Assembly (NCBI GenBank): GCA_024687125.1
Contig: JAILFA010000096.1
Location: forward strand, 16,027-80,026
Source: Lachnospiraceae bacterium
GTDB lineage: Bacteria; Bacillota; Clostridia; Lachnospirales; Lachnospiraceae
Direction: 5' to 3'
Length of the DNA: 64,000 bases
The notes under the pieces are model-generated. The model saw only the letters and a list, made by a program, of their open reading frames with translations, searched no databases and was not told the DNA's origin. Shown one piece after another: positions 36,372-44,528 of the stretch. Each line of letters opens with the position of its first letter. Position 1 is the stretch's first letter. A program made the translations under genes and the position numbers.

Positions 36372-36437
36372 TGCCAGGAGACCAAACATATGCAGCGAAG
36401 CAATCCGATGGCATCACAGATATGAAAGGAAGTGTAA

Positions 36438-37415
36438 ATGCTCAAGACCGCGCTCATTGTTGATGATGATCATCTGGAGAGAGAATACCTGACGGAGCTT
36501 CTTCTCCGGAATGATTATGTTGTACGCTCCGCGCCTTCCGTTCCGAACGCGGCCGCACTGATCCGTACGATGCGCTTTGACGCGATCTTCATCGACGACA
36601 GGATGCCGAGCATGACCGGAGCCATGGCGCTTTCGGAGATCAAGAACGCGCTCCCCGACGATGCTGATGTGCAGACCTATTTGATGGGCGATGCGCAGGA
36701 TGAGAGCGCGCGGAATTACAAAAAAGACGGATTTACCGCTTTTCTGGAAAAGCCGGTGGATGTTGCCCGCCTGTTCCCGGCGGTTTCGCCGGAGGAGGGG
36801 GACTCGGAGGAAAGCTCGGTGTGGGATGCCAGGGGGGCAGCTGAGGAGAGCACGCTTGACGAGAAAAGAGGGATCGCCAACTGCGGGACGAAAGAGAACT
36901 ACCACCAGGCGCTCAAGATCTTCATGGATTCCGCGGAGTCCAAGTCGCAGGAGATTTGGGACTTCTATGGCCGGGAGGACTGGAATGACTACACGATCAA
37001 GGTGCATGCCCTGAAATCGAGCGCCAGGATCATCGGCGCGGAGGCACTTTCCGCGAAAGCCGCGGAGCTTGAGGATGCCGGAAACAGGGAGGATATCGCC
37101 AAAATACGCCGCGATACCAGAGCTCTTCTCGACGACTATCGCCGGATCAGGGACCTGGCCGCGGAAAAACTCGGACTTTCCAAAACGGACGAGGAAGAGG
37201 ACGGCCGTCCTGCTGCCGGCGAGGAAAGGATCCGTGACGCCTATCGCTCCATCGCCGATTTCGCCGGGCAGATGGATTATGATCTGGTAGAGATGGTCCT
37301 GACGGCCATGAATGAGTTTCATCTCGAGAGCGGTGACCGGGAAAAGTTCGACCGGATCCGCCGGGAGCTGCTGGCCCTTGACTGGGAAGGCATCTTGCGG
37401 GAGGTGCAGGAATGA
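36438..37415 (+). CDS. Receiver-HPt phosphorelay protein
   Basis: 325 residues. The receiver domain (1-120) has ALIVDDD, phospho-acceptor D53 in FIDDRMP and the lysine in LEKP. A linker leads to an HPt domain (about 155-235) whose phospho-histidine is H190 in KVHALKSSARIIGA. A C-terminal helical extension (about 240-325) has no recognised domain and no DNA-binding output. It is fitted to pass phosphate between a hybrid kinase and a downstream receiver. AGGAAGTGTAA precedes the ATG, and its end overlaps the hybrid kinase gene as ATGA, starting a four-gene signalling cluster. Confidence 0.88.
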   Translation: MLKTALIVDDDHLEREYLTELLLRNDYVVRSAPSVPNAAALIRTMRFDAIFIDDRMPSMTGAMALSEIKNALPDDADVQTYLMGDAQDESARNYKKDGFTAFLEKPVDVARLFPAVSPEEGDSEESSVWDARGAAEESTLDEKRGIANCGTKENYHQALKIFMDSAESKSQEIWDFYGREDWNDYTIKVHALKSSARIIGAEALSAKAAELEDAGNREDIAKIRRDTRALLDDYRRIRDLAAEKLGLSKTDEEEDGRPAAGEERIRDAYRSIADFAGQMDYDLVEMVLTAMNEFHLESGDREKFDRIRRELLALDWEGILREVQE

Positions 37416-39895
37416 ATCCGGATCAGGAAAAAATCGAACGGGGGCGGGAAGATCGAAACCGCTATGTGATCATGGTCCTGACGCTCTCTTATTCTGCCTG
37501 CGCGCTGGGACTGATCATAGAAAACCTCGTGGTGGGATGGGAGCCCTGGGCGATCCCGTTCCTTGCGGTCAGCATCGGTTTCGCATGGTGGATCCACCTG
37601 CTCCATCCGTTTACCGAGACAGGGAGAGTCTATGCGCTCGCCACGGTCTTTTACGCCGTCACCTTTTATCAGGGCGTGCATGAATCCAGCCTGTTTGATG
37701 TTTCCCTGATCATCTGCTTTGTCTTTTTCATGTTTTCTCTCGCCGATGCGCCGGCGGTGTACAATGTCGGGCTCGTCGTCTATTTCGCGACGATGCTCTA
37801 CCAGATCCTGATCCATTACGGATGGGGGATCTTTTCGGATCCGCTTACTTTTTCCAGAGTGATCCTGCATGTGCTGATCGTCTTCCTGTCCTCCAGATTC
37901 GCAAAATCCATGATCAACGGACGCCAGCGCGGGACGGAGACGCAGGGGATGATCATCAGACGCCTCGCTGAGCTCAATCACCGTACCGAGGATTTCATGG
38001 CCAATGTCTCTCATGAGCTGAGGACGCCGATCAATGCCGTGACCGGTTTTTCTTCGATCATGATGGAACGGGATCGGTCGGAAGGGCCGGAGATGAAGGC
38101 CATCTATCAGGCGGGCTGCCGGCTTTCCGACCAGGTCGGTGATATCCTGGATTACACAGAGATCGACAGGGAGCGGGTCATTCTGGCACAGGAGACCTAT
38201 GGGATCTATTCGATCGTCAATGATGTCATCAATATCAATCGCATATCCCGGGGCGAACAGGAGAACGCGGCCGGGCTTCCCGATATCGTCGTTGACGTGG
38301 AGAGCGGGGTTCCGGCAAAACTTAAGGGAGATCCAAGACGTCTGAAGAAGATCATCCTGCATCTCCTGGACAACGCGGTCAAATTCACCAGGGAAGGCGG
38401 GGTCTATGTACATATCTACGCGGAGCCGAGAGAATACGGCATCAATCTGTGCATAGAAGTCAGCGACACCGGGATCGGTATCCCGATGGAAGAGCTGATC
38501 GTGATCCAGCGGGGATTCTATCAGGCCGATTCCAGCCGTACAAGGAGCGCGGGCGGCATGGGACTGGGGCTCGCGATCGTCTACGGCTTTGTGAGGATCA
38601 TGGGCGGCTTTGTTTCGATCACCAGCACAGTCGGACAGGGGACGACCGTGCGGATCAGTATCCCGCAGGAGGTCGTCGATCCGGAGCCCTGCATGAGCGT
38701 TGCGGATCCCGACAGGTACTCCGTCGCCGGATATCTCAAGACAGAAAAATACAGGATCCCGATGGTGCGCGAATTCTACGAGTCCATGCTGATCCATCTG
38801 GTCAGGGGGCTTCATGTGCCTGTCAAGCGGAGCGGCAGCCTGCATGATCTGAAGCAGATCGTGGAGGATATCACGCCGACGCATGTGTTCCTCGGCACCC
38901 AGGAGTATGAAGAGGATCCGGCATACTTCATCAAGCTTGCCAAATCGGCGGAAGTGATCGTTGTTGCGGATCAGGAGTTCACTGTGCCCCGGACCAGCGG
39001 GATTATTGTTCTCAGAAAGCCGTTCTACGGATTCCCGATCGCCGGTATCCTCAATGAACTTAACATCGGCGGCGCCTATGTCGATCCTGCCCGCGCGGAT
39101 GAACGTGTGGATTTCCCGGGTCTGTCCGTCCTGGTCGTAGATGACGAGGAGATGAACCTGGTGGTTGCGAACGGGATCTTCTCCGGTTACGGAATGAAGG
39201 TGACGACGGCGATCTCCGGCAAGGCAGCCCTCGAATGCTATGAAAAAGAGGATTTTGATGTGATCTTTATGGATCATATGATGCCGGAAATGGACGGTGT
39301 GGAAGCCATGAAGCTTCTGAAACAGGCGGCGCGTGCCAAGAACCGTGAGACGAGGTTTGTCGCGCTGACCGCCAATGCCGTCAGCGGAGCCAGGGAGATG
39401 TTCCACGCAGAGGGCTTTGACGGATTCATTCCCAAGCCGATCGAGACGGTGGAGCTTGAGCGCGTGCTCTGCCGCATCCTCCCCGTCAGCAAGGTGCGGA
39501 TCACGCAGGGAGAATCGCGGGAAGGCTCCTCTCATGACAGCCGCGGATATTACGGAGACGAACTGGGTGTGGAGCGCTGCTTCGGTGACCGGGATCTCTT
39601 TAACCGGCTTCGGAGGATCTTTGTTGAGGAGATGCCCCATAATCTGCGTGTTTTCCGCTCTGCCTACGCGACTGGGACCATGGAACCGTATTCCGTGCGT
39701 CTGCGGTCACTTCGCGACGGAGCGAGGATCATCGGAGAAGAGGAGCTTGTCCGCCGCGCAAGGCGTCTGGAACAGGCGATCGCGGACAGCGACACGATCC
39801 GTGTCCAGAAGGGACACGCGGATCTGTGCACCTATTACGAGGAGTGTGTACAGGCGATCAGGGAACGTCTGGAAAAGGAGGGATACTTCGTATGA
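37412..39895 (+). CDS. Hybrid sensor histidine kinase with degenerate HPt-like end
   Basis: 827 residues. Five to six membrane helices at about 12-165 have almost no outside loops, a design that senses membrane state or hydrophobic ligands. The HisKA domain has H201 in NVSHELRTPIN, the ATPase has DNAVKF, DTGIGIP and GLGLAIV. A non-receiver region at about 415-565 is followed by a receiver with D621 in FMDHMMP. The final 100 residues align with the HPt of the preceding protein, but the histidine is Arg (R765 in LRSLRDGARIIG), so this HPt cannot take phosphate. It overlaps both neighbours by ATGA. Confidence 0.9.
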   Translation: MNPDQEKIERGREDRNRYVIMVLTLSYSACALGLIIENLVVGWEPWAIPFLAVSIGFAWWIHLLHPFTETGRVYALATVFYAVTFYQGVHESSLFDVSLIICFVFFMFSLADAPAVYNVGLVVYFATMLYQILIHYGWGIFSDPLTFSRVILHVLIVFLSSRFAKSMINGRQRGTETQGMIIRRLAELNHRTEDFMANVSHELRTPINAVTGFSSIMMERDRSEGPEMKAIYQAGCRLSDQVGDILDYTEIDRERVILAQETYGIYSIVNDVININRISRGEQENAAGLPDIVVDVESGVPAKLKGDPRRLKKIILHLLDNAVKFTREGGVYVHIYAEPREYGINLCIEVSDTGIGIPMEELIVIQRGFYQADSSRTRSAGGMGLGLAIVYGFVRIMGGFVSITSTVGQGTTVRISIPQEVVDPEPCMSVADPDRYSVAGYLKTEKYRIPMVREFYESMLIHLVRGLHVPVKRSGSLHDLKQIVEDITPTHVFLGTQEYEEDPAYFIKLAKSAEVIVVADQEFTVPRTSGIIVLRKPFYGFPIAGILNELNIGGAYVDPARADERVDFPGLSVLVVDDEEMNLVVANGIFSGYGMKVTTAISGKAALECYEKEDFDVIFMDHMMPEMDGVEAMKLLKQAARAKNRETRFVALTANAVSGAREMFHAEGFDGFIPKPIETVELERVLCRILPVSKVRITQGESREGSSHDSRGYYGDELGVERCFGDRDLFNRLRRIFVEEMPHNLRVFRSAYATGTMEPYSVRLRSLRDGARIIGEEELVRRARRLEQAIADSDTIRVQKGHADLCTYYEECVQAIRERLEKEGYFV

Positions 39896-42564
39896 AAAAA
39901 TGGGTGTCTTCTCTGTTTGACCACCGGCTTCCTCTGCAGGAACGGACCTTCCGCCTGATCGCTGCGATCGGTATCATATCTCTGACGCTGATGGCGATCG
40001 TGGCAGTGATCATTCAGGAAAGTATCGTGGATACGCTGATGATCATTGGCTGTCTCCTGTTTATCATGCTGGTCACCGCCATGTCGATCAGATTTCATAA
40101 GGTCGATCTTGGGGCGAGCCTCATCGCTTTCGCGGTCATCTTTTTCGGACTGCCGATCATCTATCTGTCCTCCGGCGGTATGTACGGCGGAACACCGATG
40201 TGGTTCATCTTTTTTGCCATCTATATCAGCTTTGTCCTGCGGGGGAGAAAACGGATCTTTTTCCTGATCTGTGACGGCCTTGTCCTGCTTGTTTGCTATT
40301 ATATCCAGTGGTATCATCCCACGATGGTCATCCCGCATACGGCCAGAATGGCTTACGCCGATTCCCTGGTCTCCACGATGACCGTCGGATTCCTGATGAG
40401 CCTGATGGTCGTCTTCGTGACAAAGATCTATCTGACAGAGCAGAAGCTTACAGAGGAGCAGCGGCGGCAGATCGAGGAGATCAACCGGGCGCAGAACCGC
40501 TTCTTCTCCAATATGAGCCATGAGATCCGGACGCCCGTCAACACGATCATCGGTCTCAATGAGATGATCATCCGAGAGGCGACGACCGCCGAGGTCGCTG
40601 AGGATGCGAGAAGCATCCAGGGCGCAGGGCAGATGCTGCTCGCGCTGATCAACGACATTCTGGACATGTCCAAGATCGAATCCGGCAACATGGAGCTGGT
40701 TTCGAACAGCTATGAAGTGGAATCGCTTCTTTCCGATGTCACGGACATGATCTGGTCGCCCGCGCATGAAAAGGGACTGGCCTTCCATGTGGATATTGAT
40801 GAAAAGATCCCCAGGGGCTTTATCGGCGACGAAGTCCGTATCAAACAGATCCTGATCAATCTGCTCAACAACGCGGTCAAATACACCAGGGAGGGTACGG
40901 TGACCCTGACGGTGACCTGCCGCAGGGATCAGGCTCCGGGACGGGCGTTCCTGATCTTTTCGGTCGAGGATACCGGTATCGGGATCCGCAAGGAAGCACT
41001 GCCGATGCTGTTTGATGTTTTCCGTCGTCTGGATGAATCTCAGAACCGGCTGATCGAAGGGTCGGGACTCGGGCTCTCCATCGTCAAGCAGCTCGTGGAG
41101 CTGATGGGCGGCGAGATCACCGTGGACAGTGTCTATACCAAGGGCTCGACCTTCCGTGTCTCCATTCCGCAGATGATCGCGCAGGAGGATCCGATCGGCA
41201 AGGTACAGCTCCGGGCGGAGACCACCGCCGGCGAACAGCAGGAGTATGAACCGGCCTTCAAGGCGCCGGGGGCCGCCGCACTGATCGTCGACGACAATGA
41301 GCTTAACATCTCTGTCGCGGCCAAGCTCCTGTCCGCGACGGACATCCAGATCGACACCGCGGGCAGCGGCCGGGAGGCACTCGCCCATACGCAGGAAAAG
41401 CATTACGATGTCATCCTGATGGACCATCTGATGCCGGACATGGACGGTATCGAAACGCTGCATGCGATCCGTGCACAGCGCGGCGGTATGTGCCGAGAGA
41501 CACCTGTGATCGCGCTTACGGCCAACGCAGGTTCCGATAATGAGGCGATGTACCGCAGAAACGGTTTCGACGGGTACCTGCTGAAACCGATCACGGGCAG
41601 TGAACTGGAGAATGCGGTCATGGCGAGGCTTCCGCGATCTCTCGTCAAGAGCAGTCAGATCGTGCGGATGGATGCCGGTGAAGCACAGGTGATGGACGCC
41701 TTCCATCGTAAAGCGAACATGATCATCACGACGGATTCGCTCTGCGATCTGCCGATCCCGCTGCTCATGCAGAACCGGATCGAGATGATCCCGCTGCGGA
41801 TCATCACCGACGAGGGCAGGTTCGCTGACAGGACCGAGGTCACCACGGGCGAGACGCTCCGCTACATGCAGAAGTTTTCGGACAGGCGTATTGTCGCCGA
41901 GCCTCCGTCGGTGAGCGAATATGAGGCCTTTTTTGCCGGATGTCTGCTCAGAGCGGATCATGTATTCCATATCACGACATCCGCATGGGGCGAGAAAACC
42001 TATCAGAACGCTATCGAGGCGGCAAGGTCCTTTGGCAATGTGACGATCTTTGACAGCGGGCAGATCTCGGCGGGTGTCGGTGCGTATGTCCTGCGTGCCG
42101 CTTCGATCATTGAGACTTCCAATGTGCCGCCGCAGGCGCTCTTCGGGATCCTGTCCGGTATGCGCGGCAGTATCCGCAGTGCGCTCATAGTCGATAACAC
42201 GGCGATGCTCCTTAGATCCGGCAGGATCACGACGAGACAGAACACGATATTCCAGAATTTTCTGCTCCGTCCGATCTTCGTGCCGACGCGGAAAGGGGTC
42301 AGGATACGCGGATTCGCCGGCGGACCGAGAAAACAGTACACGGAGCGCTTTTTCAGGAAGATGATCTCCAGGCCCGAGGCGGATCATGGACGTCTCCTTG
42401 TGATCTCGCCGAGTATGCTGCCTGAAGAGGCACAGTACATGGAGGGGATCATCAAAAAGCATATACCGTTCCGGGAGATCCGGTTCCTGCAGGCCGGTCC
42501 GTCGACGACACTCACCTGGGGGCCGGATTCACTCGCGATTGTTTATGAAACGAGGTCAAAATGA
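39892..42564 (+). CDS. Hybrid sensor histidine kinase fused to a C-terminal DegV domain
   Basis: 890 residues. About six membrane helices are at 20-185. HisKA has H210 in NMSHEIRTPVN, and the ATPase has NNAVKY (about 326), DTGIGI (about 360) and GSGLGLSIV (about 388-396). The receiver runs from about 464 with D511 in LMDHLMP and K565 in LKPI. From residue 610 to the end is a complete DegV domain: TTDSLCDLP, EMIPLRI, AEPPSVSEYE, FDSGQIS, LRSGRIT and LLRPIF. The DegV ligand loop, SxLSGT-like in normal members, is TTSAWGEKTY here. DegV proteins bind fatty acids, so this fusion may let lipid status control the relay. The ATG at 39892 gives the 4-base overlap; an in-frame start at 39826 lies inside the previous gene. 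Confidence 0.88.
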   Translation: MKKWVSSLFDHRLPLQERTFRLIAAIGIISLTLMAIVAVIIQESIVDTLMIIGCLLFIMLVTAMSIRFHKVDLGASLIAFAVIFFGLPIIYLSSGGMYGGTPMWFIFFAIYISFVLRGRKRIFFLICDGLVLLVCYYIQWYHPTMVIPHTARMAYADSLVSTMTVGFLMSLMVVFVTKIYLTEQKLTEEQRRQIEEINRAQNRFFSNMSHEIRTPVNTIIGLNEMIIREATTAEVAEDARSIQGAGQMLLALINDILDMSKIESGNMELVSNSYEVESLLSDVTDMIWSPAHEKGLAFHVDIDEKIPRGFIGDEVRIKQILINLLNNAVKYTREGTVTLTVTCRRDQAPGRAFLIFSVEDTGIGIRKEALPMLFDVFRRLDESQNRLIEGSGLGLSIVKQLVELMGGEITVDSVYTKGSTFRVSIPQMIAQEDPIGKVQLRAETTAGEQQEYEPAFKAPGAAALIVDDNELNISVAAKLLSATDIQIDTAGSGREALAHTQEKHYDVILMDHLMPDMDGIETLHAIRAQRGGMCRETPVIALTANAGSDNEAMYRRNGFDGYLLKPITGSELENAVMARLPRSLVKSSQIVRMDAGEAQVMDAFHRKANMIITTDSLCDLPIPLLMQNRIEMIPLRIITDEGRFADRTEVTTGETLRYMQKFSDRRIVAEPPSVSEYEAFFAGCLLRADHVFHITTSAWGEKTYQNAIEAARSFGNVTIFDSGQISAGVGAYVLRAASIIETSNVPPQALFGILSGMRGSIRSALIVDNTAMLLRSGRITTRQNTIFQNFLLRPIFVPTRKGVRIRGFAGGPRKQYTERFFRKMISRPEADHGRLLVISPSMLPEEAQYMEGIIKKHIPFREIRFLQAGPSTTLTWGPDSLAIVYETRSK

Positions 42565-43352
42565 ACTACGGAGATGAGATTTTCGGGATCGCGGGAACGA
42601 AGAACGTAACAGTGATCAGCCGTGCGGAAACGTTTACCGTCATGGGAATGATCAAAAAACTCAAGGAATACGGTGTTCCGGCGGGCTTTTCGACACCCGA
42701 GCTCGAGATGCTGGAGTTTCTCGCGGATGAGACGGAACTGTTCATTCTGCTGACTGACGAGCCGGTGGAGGATTTCAGGCGCACGATCGTCTTTCTCAAG
42801 GATACCTGCATTGATACGGAAAAGAGGCTGATGCTGGTGGGAACCAAGCGGGAGCTCGACTATGTAATGCAGTATTTTCCGGAGAAATATCTGGTCAACT
42901 GGTTTGACCGTCCGATGGTCCTGCCCGATATCCTGGAGGCAGTCAGGCGCTATATCGCCGACGAGCAGGTCGAGGCAAGAAAAAAGAGCATCCTGATCGT
43001 CGATGATGATTCGACCTATATGCTTACGATCCGTGACTGGCTCCTGCCCAAGTACCGTGTGGCCATGGTCACGAGCGGGCTGCAGGCGATCCAGTGGCTT
43101 GCAAAGAACACCGCGGATCTGATCCTGTTGGATTATGAGATGCCGGTCACACCCGGACCGCAGGTGCTGGAGATGCTCAAGAGCGAGCTGTCCACCAGTA
43201 CGATCCCCGTTATGTTCCTGACCGGTAAAGGGGACAAGGAGAGCATTGTCAAGGTTCTTTCCTTAAAGCCCGCGGATTATCTGCTCAAGACGATCGACCG
43301 CGACGGACTCAACGAGAAGCTGGACGCCTTTTTCCAGAGAAAGAGATTCTGA
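42561..43352 (+). CDS. Tandem receiver protein (degenerate receiver plus intact receiver)
   Basis: 263 residues. The first 130 residues are receiver-like in pattern, but the phospho-site strand reads FILLTDEP and the acidic pocket is missing, so it is a pseudo-receiver. Residues about 142-263 form a normal receiver with ILIVDDD, D191 in LLDYEMP, FLTGK and the lysine in LLKT. There is no DNA-binding or enzymatic output domain. It is probably the terminal or intermediate acceptor for the two kinases encoded upstream. ATGA overlap with the kinase-DegV gene; the capA-like gene follows with a one-base overlap. Confidence 0.82.
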   Translation: MNYGDEIFGIAGTKNVTVISRAETFTVMGMIKKLKEYGVPAGFSTPELEMLEFLADETELFILLTDEPVEDFRRTIVFLKDTCIDTEKRLMLVGTKRELDYVMQYFPEKYLVNWFDRPMVLPDILEAVRRYIADEQVEARKKSILIVDDDSTYMLTIRDWLLPKYRVAMVTSGLQAIQWLAKNTADLILLDYEMPVTPGPQVLEMLKSELSTSTIPVMFLTGKGDKESIVKVLSLKPADYLLKTIDRDGLNEKLDAFFQRKRF

Positions 43353-44503
43353 TGAACCTGCCCGGTGCGCTTTGTACAGCAGCGCTTCTGGCTGTAACCC
43401 TGCTGGGAAGCGCCGGAAATGCGATTCCCGTGACACAGGTCGCGGAAGCCGGAAGCAGCAGTCCGGCGGACGGCGTCACGATCGTGATGGTGGGAGACAT
43501 GCTCATGCATATGCCTGTCCTCAGAGCGGGGCAGGAAGCCGACGGCTCCTACTGCTTTGACGGCCTTTTTGCGCATGTGCAGCCGCAGATCCGTTCCGCG
43601 GATATCGCGATCGTCAACCAGGAGACGATCATGGGCGGGGAGGAACTCGGAGGCTATACCGGGTATCCGACCTTTAATTCGCCGTATGCCGTGGGGGATG
43701 CCGAGGCAAACGCTGGATTTGATGTAGTTCTGCAGGCGACGAACCATGCGCTGGATCGAAGCGCCAAAGGGATTGAAAACTGTCTGTCGTTTTGGGAGAC
43801 GGTCTATCCGCAGATCGCTGTGACGGGCATCCACGAGAGCGCCGAAGATCAGGCGGAGATGACGATCCTTACGAGCGGCGGGATCCGGATCGCGGTGCTC
43901 AACTATACCTACGGAACCAACGGGATCCAGATGCCCAGGGGCAAAGGATATCTTGTGGATTACCTCTCCATGGACCGTGTGCGCGCGGATCTGGAAAGAG
44001 CCGAGCGGGAGGCAGACTTTACGATCGTGTGCCCCCATTGGGGAATCGAGTACAGCCTGACACCCTCCGGCGATCAGAGGCAGTGGGCCGCTTTTTTTGC
44101 GCAGGAGGGAGCGGATCTGATCATCGGAACGCATCCGCATGTGATCGAGCCGCTGGAGTACCTGACAGAGGGAGACAGACAGATTCCCGTCTACTATTCC
44201 CTCGGGAATTTTGTGAATTCCACCGCAGGCAGGGGCGCGGGTGTCATGAACCGGATGGTAGGCGGCATGGCCCGGGTCAATATCGGCAGGGCGGCGGACG
44301 GCAGCGCTGTTGTCAGAAAAGCGGAGGTGATCCCGCTCGTCACGCATCTGGGTGAAGGAGAGGTAACAACCTATTTCCTCGCGGATTACACGCAGGAACT
44401 GGCGGAGAATAACAGGATCAGACTGCAGGATTCCACGTTTTCGCTGGAGAACAGCAGGAAACTCACGGATAAGGTCTGGGCCGGAGGATATTCGGACCGA
44501 TGA
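43352..44503 (+). CDS. CapA family secreted metallophosphoesterase-like protein
   Basis: 383 residues with a signal peptide or N-terminal anchor (about 1-28). The CapA/PgsA fold is shown by MVGDMLMH, NQETIMGG, ATNHALDRS, NYTYGTNG, CPHWGIEY, GTHPHVIEPLEY and YYSLGNFVNS. CapA members serve in poly-gamma-glutamate capsule assembly in Bacillus, but most relatives are of unknown substrate, and no capBC genes are present. It overlaps the tandem receiver gene by one base, so it belongs to the same transcript as the phosphorelay and may be an output or a sensor-side component. Confidence 0.88.
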   Translation: MNLPGALCTAALLAVTLLGSAGNAIPVTQVAEAGSSSPADGVTIVMVGDMLMHMPVLRAGQEADGSYCFDGLFAHVQPQIRSADIAIVNQETIMGGEELGGYTGYPTFNSPYAVGDAEANAGFDVVLQATNHALDRSAKGIENCLSFWETVYPQIAVTGIHESAEDQAEMTILTSGGIRIAVLNYTYGTNGIQMPRGKGYLVDYLSMDRVRADLERAEREADFTIVCPHWGIEYSLTPSGDQRQWAAFFAQEGADLIIGTHPHVIEPLEYLTEGDRQIPVYYSLGNFVNSTAGRGAGVMNRMVGGMARVNIGRAADGSAVVRKAEVIPLVTHLGEGEVTTYFLADYTQELAENNRIRLQDSTFSLENSRKLTDKVWAGGYSDR

Positions 44504-44528
44504 CAGATGATATCAAGGAGGGGTGAAG

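Noticed and set aside
36372..36437. Promoter search in the gap before the phosphorelay cluster
   Set aside because: No pair of -35/-10 boxes at acceptable spacing could be found, so the cluster's promoter is left open; it might be read through from gyrB.
37319..39640. A minus-strand open frame of about 770 codons opposite the first hybrid kinase
   Set aside because: His/Asp/Arg-rich translation typical of an antisense shadow; no start signals or domains.
39835..42462. A very long open frame (about 875 codons) on the minus strand opposite the kinase-DegV gene
   Set aside because: It lacks recognisable motifs, and the plus-strand protein has complete kinase, receiver and DegV motifs. Long antisense frames are expected in GC-rich genes with few A/T-ending codons.
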